Translations under genes and position numbers: made by a program
Part shown: piece after piece, positions 27,476 to 34,558 of the stretch
Layout: every line of letters starts with the position of its first letter
How positions within the stretch are numbered: position 1 is the stretch's first letter
DNA from: Chromera velia
Taxonomy: Eukaryota > Sar > Chromeraceae
NCBI GenBank assembly: GCA_018398765.1
Contig: JAHBMJ010001154.1
Coordinates: forward strand, 1-34,558
Length of the DNA: 34,558 nt
Reading direction: 5' to 3'
The notes under the pieces: model-generated
Told to the model about the DNA's origin: nothing
The model's database searches: none
Seen by the model: only the letters and a program-made list of their open reading frames with translations

Positions 27476-28326
27476 CTCCTTCAAACTTGATCTGCTTTTC
27501 ACACAAATGAGGGAACCGCCCTGCGGCCACTAAGAATCCTAACCCCAGCACTGCTTCTTCTGTCACAGAAGATCCAATAACAAAATGAAGCGTCTCCAAA
27601 GGAGGAGGTACTATGTTGGTCCATACTTCCGTCAGCTTCTTCAAACCGTCGTTGACCACTCTGCCTAGTTTCAGACTCCGCAGTTCTGGCAGCTTCTCTG
27701 CAGATAGAGCCTGACAAAGAGCGGACGTCCCTTCGTCGTCACTCAGGGACTAGCTCAGGGACACTCTCGGCAACTCCAAAGAACGGAGAGACCGCAGCTT
27801 CCCACTCCTAAACCCCCCAGATAAAGCAGATACACTCTCTGGGAAAAGCGCTCCATCGAACTTGAGCTCTTGCAGACCTGCAAGCGGTCCACAACTCAAG
27901 GCAACCGCAAGAGCCCCGATCTGGGCACCTTCGGCTACTCTAGCTTTCGAGGTATCACTCGTCTCCTCCGACTTCAATGCTAAACTGCGAAAAGACTTTG
28001 CATGGCGGGAACAGAGTGTAACGGAGAGGGCTCGCATGCCCTCCTGTCCGAGGGAAATAGATTCGGAATTAAAAAAGGAGGAGAAGCACAAATCTCGGAG
28101 ATGGGGAAACTTTCTTTTTGTGATGCGTTCGGCAAGGAAGCGGACAGCTAAAACGTCACATAGAGAGACATTTAGGACACAGATTGTGTGGAGAGAAGGT
28201 AGTGAACCCCTCCCAGATGTGATGCCGCTAAAGAGGCCAGACAGTCCTATGGGACATGCACTGTCAAATGCAGCACAGTCGATCGTCAGCTCTTCTATCC
28301 CCTTCCGACGAGAATTGGAGCCCCCC

Positions 28327-28327
28327 N
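28327..28327. other. Ambiguous base (N) inside the LRR gene
   Basis: The LRR frame differs on the two sides of this N, so a small assembly gap or miscounted C-run is likely. Part of the apparent decay here may be sequence error. Confidence 0.7.
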
Positions 28328-30117
28328 ACATGGGTCAACGCTTCACCTAGAGCATGGGCAACACCCCCCTAATGTTTTCATAATCTGCCTCATCAACTGC
28401 GATCTTGCGGAGCCCCGCCAACTTCCCATTACAAAGAACAACGGCCAGTGCATTCATGGCTACAAAGACCTTGTTACTGAACAGAGGCGCAAGATGAGAT
28501 CTACTGCAACTTTTGGAGGTAAACGCTCCACCCCCAACCCCTCTGCCAACCCCTGAAGGCTACTGTTAACATTCCACTTCAACAGCAACTTTCGGAGGGA
28601 CAATATCGGCAAGCTGCTCAACGCTTCCCCTAATAACCTTGAACCCTCACTCCCCGACCCATGCCTTGACACTCTAAGACACGGCTCCTCAAGGGACATA
28701 TAAGCCCCCCCCCCGACCCTAGACCCTCTGCAAGGGCCCCCAACCCCTCATTGGTCACAACAAACCCTGACAGGGACAGCCTTCGGAGTGATGCCCCCCT
28801 TTCTGATCCTAGTGCCCTTCCGAATTCCACCAATGACCCAGGAGGGATGGAGACTAGTGTGATCTGGAGGTCCAAATCTAAGTCTTCCAGTGTACCTACC
28901 CTCCCCGCCTTGCACCCCTCTGCCACCGCCCCCAAAACATCATTTGCTTCTTCTTCTCAGTTGTTATTAATGATTAGAGTGCATAGTGCGGGAGTGCGAT
29001 CGCTCATTAAGCTACGTGTGACGACGCTAACTTTTCTTCTCCAAACTTGAAAGGGGTCACCTAGTGTAACCTCTCGCAGATCTGACAGGTGAGCAGAATC
29101 GATGGCAGAGGCGAGTGCTTGACTGCTGAGGGCTGTGATTTCCGGGAGATGGAGAATTTGGATGTGTGGGGCTCTGCCTGCTGAGAGGGCAGTGAAGACA
29201 GCGGTCATATCCGCCTCTTGCATGTCGGTCTCGGCAAGGTTTAACGTTCTCACTGCCGACAACCGCCCTTCCTCTAGAGCCTCACCGATCATCGGAGCTG
29301 CGATGTCAGCACTACTGGGGCCTTGAAGCTCGTTCCCACTCAAGTCCAGCTCCTGTAAGGCAGGAAACTGATGAGAGAACAGAGAAGTCAAACCACCGAA
29401 CTCACACTCATCCTCATTCTGTACCTCACCACATTTCTTTGCAACACAATTCATTTTCAAATTAAGGACCCTTAAGGACGAGAGGGTCCCCGCCCCCACC
29501 TACCCCGCCAATCCCCCAACACCCTCTGCCCTCATGTCGTTGCCCCCTAAGTCTAGTACCTGCAGAGATGGCACTTTTGCTTCGGAGGGAATCCTTCAAA
29601 GGCACGCTCAGCACCTCCACCCTCTCGGCCTTCGCTGTTGTATGGCTCAGTTTGAGGGACTGCAGGGGAAGTGCCTGCTCGGAAGCGGACAGTGCCCTTG
29701 CCAGCGTCGCCACTCTAGAGGGGCCCAGAGGGTTGTTGCTGAGTCAGACATCCAGGCTTAGAACCTTCGAGAGAGTGCCCTCACTGAAGGCGGTCCGGGA
29801 CCTGAGGGCTTCTATGCTGTGCGACCGGAGTCGGTTCTTTGCATCCATATAATTTCATGCATGCAGGTCACATACAGTGGAGGGTTGTGAGGGTCATTTT
29901 TGCAAGTCAGCTAGCTGTCCTTTCTTCGTGGCGCACAACACCGATCGTGCATTAGCGAGAAAGCGAAGGCCAACCCCTTCCAGTGTAAAAAACTAAGTGA
30001 CACAAATAGGTGGGCGAAAGACTGTAGCAGTAGAACACCAAAAGCCTTTAAACAGTAGGAAAAAAATGAAAGAACAAAAAATACGTTCATCGATAAAGAT
30101 GGAGCTGAACCACTCAC

Positions 30118-30196
30118 CGTTCAACTCTAGATATTCTAAACAGGGCGGAAGAAAATGAAGAAGGGTCCCTCCTGCAGAGTCACTCAGGTCATATTC
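30118..30196 (-). CDS. Probable upstream LRR exon of the broken LRR gene
   Basis: The minus strand reads YDLSDSAGGTLLHFLPPC then LEYLELNG, one LRR unit. It lies between a TGTACAG acceptor (plus 30197-30203) and a GTGAGT donor (plus 30112-30117). Its length of 79 nt is near that of one repeat. The next repeat would begin near 29840 (NRLRSHSIEALRS), which continues the LRR pattern well. I cannot find an acceptor there that keeps phase, so the junction is unresolved. Confidence 0.5.
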
Positions 30197-30600
30197 TGTA
30201 CACAAGAGAAAAGGGATGAAACATCTAGTCATTCCAAACCAAAGAAGGAACGGGAGCTTGTTTAGAAAGAAAGCAATGGCAGAGCTTTCGATTAAGGGTC
30301 AAGGACATACGAAGCAGGGGTTTTGAGCGAGAGTGCATGCATATATAAATTTTTTGTTAATTTGTTTCAGGGCCGTTCACGATAACTTTGCTGTACTTCG
30401 TCTGCCGAACACTCACACAGACCAGAGCTAAATTAGCAGACTCTATGGTTTCTTTTCCTCTTTGTCTTCTAAATTGACAGACGCCGGGGAGACCGAGAGA
30501 GAAACGGACAAGGTCCACAGCCGCAAGCAATTCATTTTTGCAAACAGAGAAAATCGCAGTTTAAAAAACTGCAGACAGGGAGAGACTTCTCCAACAGCCA
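30197..30600. other. Non-coding stretch upstream of the LRR exon
   Basis: I see no supported ORF. There is an ATATATAAATTTTTT tract near 30343, next to GCATGCATAT. It may be intron, or promoter of the minus-strand gene. Confidence 0.4.
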
Positions 30601-30618
30601 GCTCTTTCCTAGAGGCCT

Positions 30619-31434
30619 TCAGTCAATGCCTTTGATAAGCCCTTCGAAGTCACAGATGGAAAGAGAAACGTCGACAAACTCTGAGAGACTCTCCACACAA
30701 TCGACTGACTTGGGAAATTCAGAGTCTTCAAAGAGGCAGAGGGAGAGACTCCCCACACAATCGACTGACTCGAGAAATTCAGACTCTTCAAAGAGGCAGA
30801 GGGAGAGACTCCCCATGCAATCAACTGACTCAAGAAATTCAGAGTCTTCAAAGAGGCAGAGGGAGAGACTCCCCACATAATCGACTGACTCGAGAAATTC
30901 AGAGTCTTCAAAGAGGTAGAGGGAGAGACTCCCCACGCAATCGACTGACTCGAGAAATTCAGACTCTTCAAAGAGGCAGAGGGAGAGACTTCCCACGCAA
31001 TCGACTGACTTGAGAAATTCAGAGTCTTCAAAGAGGCAGAGGGAGAGACTCCCCACGCAATCGACTGACTTGAGAAATTTAGAGTCTTCAAAGAGGCAGA
31101 GAGAGAGACTCCCCACACAATCGACTAACTCAAGAAATTCAGAGTCTTTAAAGAGGCAGAGGGAGAGACTCCCCACGCAATCGACTGACTTGAGAAATTC
31201 AGAGTCTTCAAAGAGGCAGAGGGAGAGACTCCCCACGCAATCGATTGACTCGAGAAATTCAGAATCTTCAAAGAGGCAGAGGGAGAGACTCCCCACACAA
31301 TCGACTGACTTGAGAAATTCAGAGTCTTCAAAGAGGCAGAGGGAGAGACTCCCCACGAAATCGACTGACTCGAAAAATTTAGAGTCTTCAAAGAGGCAGA
31401 GGCCAGCCACTCCCCCGAGTCCCCCTACCCCCAC
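30619..31434 (-). CDS. Minisatellite-encoded 20-residue repeat protein, doubtful
   Basis: On the minus strand one frame stays open for 271 codons through the entire minisatellite. It reads as twelve or so repeats of LFEDSEFLESVDCVGSLSLC and ends at a stop past the repeat (FEGLIKGID). It has no ATG: a stop lies four codons before the GTG at 31434, so it would have to be an exon. On the plus strand a frame from ATG 30626 reads NSESSKRQRERLPTQSTDSR repeats, but TAA (30878) and TAG (about 30916) break it before it resumes to 31447. A 60-bp period keeps any frame open by chance if one unit is open, so openness alone is weak evidence. Confidence 0.3.
   Translation of the reverse strand: MGVGGLGGVAGLCLFEDSKFFESVDFVGSLSLCLFEDSEFLKSVDCVGSLSLCLFEDSEFLESIDCVGSLSLCLFEDSEFLKSVDCVGSLSLCLFKDSEFLELVDCVGSLSLCLFEDSKFLKSVDCVGSLSLCLFEDSEFLKSVDCVGSLSLCLFEESEFLESVDCVGSLSLYLFEDSEFLESVDYVGSLSLCLFEDSEFLESVDCMGSLSLCLFEESEFLESVDCVGSLSLCLFEDSEFPKSVDCVESLSEFVDVSLSICDFEGLIKGID
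30682..31403. repeat. 60-bp minisatellite, about 12 units
   Basis: Eleven full units start at 30721 and every 60 bases to 31321, with partial units at both ends. The unit core is AGAGTCTTCAAAGAGGCAGA, then GGGAGAGACTCCCCAC, then CAATCGACTGACT. Units differ by a few substitutions and by no indels, so the phase of 3 x 20 is kept. Confidence 0.95.
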
Positions 31435-31447
31435 CCGGAGGCTCTAG

Positions 31448-31914
31448 AAGAATTTGTCAAGCACGGACAGAAAGGGGCCCTTGCATACATGTGGACCTGC
31501 AATAGGAAGGGGATAAGAATTTTTTTTTTTTAATTATTAATATTTCTTTTCTTTTTTTTTTACACATCTGGACGTGCAATGGGAAGCGTGTTCACTTTTT
31601 TCTTTCTTTGCCCTCTACTTCCTGCGTATGTGGCGACATGGCAAAGACGGAACAAGGCGAAACACGGGGACTCATGTAAGAAGAAAAGGAATTTGCCCAT
31701 AGGAGCGGAGAGAAGGGGAACAATTACAAGATTAAGGAAGGAGGGCAAGCGTGCTAGAGAGTATGTAAGTAGAATTTACTGCATCGGGGAGCATATTCAT
31801 ACCGCTATCCTCACCGCTAAAATCAGGCCCCATACGAATGGAGGACAGAAGGAGACCCAGCTTCCCTGCATCAAACGAGAACTCTGCACACATAGAGACA
31901 AACAATGACATATA
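31448..31914. other. Non-coding stretch
   Basis: It contains a T-rich tract (31520-31560) and no convincing gene. A 109-aa plus-strand frame at 31579-31908 has no recognisable features. Confidence 0.4.
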
Positions 31915-31970
31915 TGCACACACACATACACACACACACACACATACACACACACATATATATATAGAGG
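31915..31970 (+). repeat. (CA)n/(CACATA)n microsatellite
   Basis: Alternating CACACA and CATATA units end in ATATATATAGAGG. Confidence 0.95.
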
Positions 31971-32087
31971 AAGGGCAAGGAAATCCGTTCCACATGTACG
32001 TACGCACGCTTCATGTTTGTGGTGAGAGCCCTGTCTCTTTCTGCGGCTGAGTCCTACAAAAAGCGGAACGGAACAAGCCTCGCCAGA

Positions 32088-32340
32088 AACATACATACAC
32101 ACACACACACACATATATACACACACACACATACACACACACACACATACACATACACACACATACACATACACACACACGTATACACACATACGTATAC
32201 ACATATACACATACACACATACACACACGCGTGTGCGCGCACACACACACATACACACACACACGTATACACACACATATACACACACACATATATATAC
32301 ACACACACACTCACATACAGAGAGAGAGAGAGAGAGAGAG
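32088..32340 (+). repeat. Long (CACATA)n microsatellite followed by (GA)n
   Basis: About 220 bases of CACACA, CATACA and CGTATA variants end in about 12 GA units at 32317-32340. All ORFs here are His/Thr or Cys/Val simple repeats and are not genes. Confidence 0.95.
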
Positions 32341-33300
32341 GCGATAGGGAGACCATGCAGGAAGTTCAACTGAGTGGGCAGAGATTGCATCCCCGTCTCC
32401 GACGATTCTCAGACTTTTCAGGACGGTCATATAAAGATGCTAGAAATTTTATACTGTGTGTATGTCTTTTTGCATCAACTTGCTGTGGCTGTTTCTTTTC
32501 TTCCCTCTTCTCTCACACACCTGACCCCGATTCTTTTTGTTTTTTTCATCGGTCTGCCCCCTTCCGATCCTTCTCTTCCTCACACCGTCGGAACATCTTT
32601 TTCTTTACAGTGTCTCTCCCTCTGTCTCTTCCTGTCTCTACCTCTCTCTCTCTTTCTCTCTCCCTCCCCCCGGCCCCCTCTCTCCATATAGACCTACCCA
32701 CCCACCTGACAGATCCCCTTAATTTTCTGATATGTCTTTTTTCACACGTTGTCTTTCTGCCTCTTCTGTCCCTGTCTGTCCATACAGACCCCTACCAACC
32801 CACCCACCCACCTAAGAGATGCAGACTCCGCAGGGACGCACCGGCTTCCATCTGCAGGGGCGGGTAAAAAAAAAAAAGGATCGAAAAAACTGAGAGAAGG
32901 ACAGTGAGGCAACTTGAAGTTGAAGGAAAAGGAATCGAAGCGGAAAGAAGGGGACCAAAAAGTTCAGGAGAGGGACAGAAGCGGATGTTCATTGTCTCTT
33001 CAGCTGAAATTAAAAAAAACGCTTCGAAAGCTCCCGAATCTTTACCCTAGCACCAATTCATTCTCCTTTCCATCTAGTTTTTGTATGGTTGTGCAAGAGA
33101 AAGAAAGCCATGCAAGCATATTTTGCCGATGTGTCACGCTAGGAGGGACTTCAAGCATGAATAACACTATGAAACTATACAAAACTTATGGATTTATGAA
33201 GTTCTGTGTAGCCGTGACACTGTTTTATTACAACGTTCTTTCTTTCCACATATGTTTTACTTTCTAGGAGAAGTTATAAAATTAGTAGTCCAAAAAAAAA
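32341..33300. other. Pyrimidine-rich low-complexity stretch, no convincing gene
   Basis: From 32500 to 32820 the DNA is CT-rich, with a diverged duplicate of a CCATAYAGACC...CCCACCCACCT block at about 32685-32712 and 32778-32813. A frame at 32914-33267 starts Lys/Glu-rich but is otherwise unremarkable; I do not call it. Confidence 0.4.
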
Positions 33301-33578
33301 ATTGGGTATTGATTTTCTTAAAAATTGGTAGTTAGTCCTAGAAAAAAATTGGTAACTCCCAATTTTTAGGTGACTCTAAGTGTTTATAGAATTTGTTCTT
33401 AGTAATGAATTAGAGTCTAATGACTGTAGCTAGAGACTAGTGAGCCCCTGTCTAGCCTGTACACAAAATTTTAGCTTCAAACTTCATGTACTTCCTTCAC
33501 TAGACTAGGTACAAATTTTTCACAATTGGGAGTTACTGGCGGTAAAAAATTAGTAGTACTACCAATTTGACACCCAAT
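33301..33578. repeat. Imperfect inverted repeat (foldback), arms about 66 nt
   Basis: The arm at 33301-33367 carries ATTGGGT, AATTGGTAGT and TAACTCCCAATTTTT. It is matched in reverse complement by 33513-33578 (AATTGGGAGTTA, ACTACCAATT, ACCCAAT). The spacer is about 145 nt. Confidence 0.65.
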
Positions 33579-34094
33579 TAAAGGTGTTTAATCATGGAAT
33601 ATATTTATTCACTAGTTACTCACTTCAAAAGTAATATAATCAGGAATATATTCCTAAATTAATTGAGGGGGAGTCTCCGCCCCCCGGGCTACATTTTTAA
33701 TTTTTTTTTTAAACACAGGTATCATGGTTTGCTGTGACTTTAAGTTTGCATCTTACTTTATGTTTGAAACTCATGTATGAAGACCCGATTTTTGATGCAA
33801 CATGTACAATCGGCTATTCGGCTCCAAAGGTATGCACCGATGGCCGCGGCCACTATAGGAACGGTGGGCTGGATGTACACAAGCCTCTAGGCTACTCCCA
33901 AAACATTTGTTTTTATAACGTAAAAAAAAAACCACGCACCATTAGAATGACCAAAGGTATTAAAGACTAGTAAGAATCGGACTTGGGCTAATTAATCACT
34001 TTATTCAATCACATTCAATCACTTCATGGGATAATTAAATATATTGTAATCACAAGTGACTAAACACCTTTGTGCCCAATTGAACTCCCAATTC
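33525..34094. repeat. Second, larger imperfect inverted repeat in AT-rich DNA
   Basis: AATTGGGAGTT and AAAGGTGTTTAATCA in 33525-33615 reappear as reverse complements in 34030-34094 (TGACTAAACACCTTT and AACTCCCAATT), followed by shared AT-rich sequence. Together with the neighbouring foldback this suggests a MITE-like or foldback transposon. No target duplication was identified. The enclosed ORF at 33734-33970 is not recognisable. Confidence 0.5.
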
Positions 34095-34114
34095 ATTAGG
34101 GTCGAACACTCTCC

Positions 34115-34558
34115 CTAGCAGCCCAAACGATAGCAATCTGGGCAAAAAGTTGCCTCCTCAGGCTCTGAACACCCCCTCCTGCAATACTGCTAAATCCACC
34201 GGTCCCGGTGATGGCGCCCGACAAATCTTTTCACGACCGCTTTTCTAGATGGACTCGCCTGCCGTCGTAGCGGTAATACAAGTGACACTAAGCTATACTG
34301 AGCTGGAGGCTCTTCATCTCAGGGAGAAGGGAGAAACGATGATAACACAGGCTTAGGAAGAGAGTCTACTTCTCTGGCTATTTTAGCCTGCATCGCTTTG
34401 CGTGCTGCCTTTTTCTGCGCTTTAATGTGATTCTTCTTTGCCGGAGAGACGCAAAAAGATGACTCGTTTGAGTTTGCTGCCTTGAAGGGGGCGTCCCCCT
34501 CTTCAGGGCTGGTGCAGAGAACACATTCGTCGAAAACAAAGGGGTGATATCAGAGGGG
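34115..34558 (-). pseudogene. Broken minus-strand ORF with cysteine clusters, runs off window
   Basis: Reading leftward from the window edge, one frame is coding-like except for TGA at 34552-34550, TGA at 34321-34319 and TAG at 34192-34190, ending at TAG 34117-34115. It starts YHPFVFDECVLCTSPEEGD, continues through a Lys/Ala-rich helix (NHIKAQKKAARKAMQAKIAR) and a basic part (SRKAVVKRFVGRHHRDRW). It closes with YCRRGCSEPEEATFCPDCYR followed by LGC, a C-x3-C-x8-C-x2-C-x4-C cluster. A terminal Cys cluster after a basic GRHH string is loosely like the end of piggyBac-type transposases, but I cannot show the catalytic part. A relic of some mobile element is the best guess. Confidence 0.45.

Larger units (their letters stand above)
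24378..29848 (-). pseudogene. Leucine-rich-repeat gene, decayed, interrupted by an LTR retrotransposon
   Basis: Minus-strand frames across 27471-29848 read as RI-type LRRs. Examples are PSLQVLDLGGNDMRAEGVGG, FPALQELDLSGNELQGPS, GASLRRLSLSGFVVTNEGL and LPELRSLKLGR, each repeated about every 28 residues. Such LRRs form solenoids for protein binding. Damage includes TGA near 29752, a frame change near 29590, TAG near 29500, a 12-bp duplication that carries TAG at 27750, and frame changes around 28.4-28.95 kb and at the N (28327). The frame runs into the LTR element at 27471 (IKFEGDV) and resumes beyond it at 24445 (RESTKTMLKLLFPGVHTIDN), with a stop at 24378-24380. This proves that the element sits inside this gene. 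Some apparent breaks could be introns. An upstream exon probably lies at 30118-30196. Confidence 0.8.

Noticed and set aside
30682-31403. CRISPR-like array
   Set aside because: The 60-bp units are contiguous and similar along their whole length, with no unique spacers. It is a eukaryotic minisatellite.
31797-32390. Long Cys/Val/Tyr and His/Thr ORFs on both strands
   Set aside because: They are translations of the CA/CATA microsatellite and have no independent support.
32914-33267. 117-aa ORF with a Lys/Glu-rich start
   Set aside because: Its composition changes abruptly from charged to hydrophobic, with no domain or neighbour support; purine-rich DNA alone can produce the start.
7239-34552. 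Recoding of TGA (or TAG/TAA) as sense codons, to explain the many in-frame stops
   Set aside because: All three stops occur inside coding-like frames (TAG and TAA inside RT and RNase H, TGA elsewhere). The intact-looking ORFs and the modelled host gene end normally, and the LRR gene also shows frame changes. Ordinary decay explains this better.

Overview
The window looks like nuclear DNA of an intron-rich, TE-laden unicellular eukaryote. One gene has many short exons with GT-AG introns of roughly 290-480 nt and TGCAG acceptors. There are RI-type leucine-rich-repeat genes, long LTR retroelements, abundant GCATGCATG tracts and long microsatellites. A chromerid alga such as Chromera is my best guess, but this rests on overall style and not on any diagnostic gene.

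Region 1 (1-13.3 kb, + strand) is the interior of a very large Ty1/copia-type retroelement whose 5' end lies outside the window. The pol order is integrase (HHCC zinc site, then D, D, E), reverse transcriptase (YVDD) and RNase H, which is the copia order. About 8 kb of open frames precede the integrase. They include a RING-like zinc finger, three motifs resembling 2A 'ribosome-skipping' peptides, a Cys/His-rich 766-aa protein and an acidic repeat tail. A CCHC zinc-knuckle ORF lies downstream of pol. Frames fall into only two phases: one from 1 to about 4.9 kb, the other from about 4.9 kb to 13.3 kb. They are interrupted by in-frame stops, at least two of them inside conserved RT and RNase H domains. 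An exact 1158-bp tandem duplication with a single N at its joint is probably an assembly fault.

Region 2 (13.3-17.2 kb) is mostly non-coding, with purine-rich repeats, pyrimidine-rich tracts and small palindromes. Region 3 (17.2-23.6 kb, + strand) is one host gene that I model as 12 exons whose phases all agree (822 aa). It has a Pro/Gln-rich start, a coiled-coil middle and a Gly- then Pro/His-rich end. A poly(A)-like AATAAA follows.

Region 4 (24.4-30.2 kb, - strand) is a decayed LRR gene interrupted near its 3' end by a complete small LTR retrotransposon (24446-27470). The element has 329-bp TG...CA LTRs, a 5-bp target duplication GACAT and a polypurine tract. It encodes a CCHC Gag-like protein and a second ORF in the same frame, but no pol. 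The LRR reading frame resumes across the insertion and ends 20-odd codons later.

Region 5 (30.6-34.6 kb) holds a 60-bp minisatellite of about 12 units that is open on the minus strand, long CA-type microsatellites and an AT-rich foldback region. At the right edge is a broken minus-strand ORF with Cys clusters that runs out of the window.
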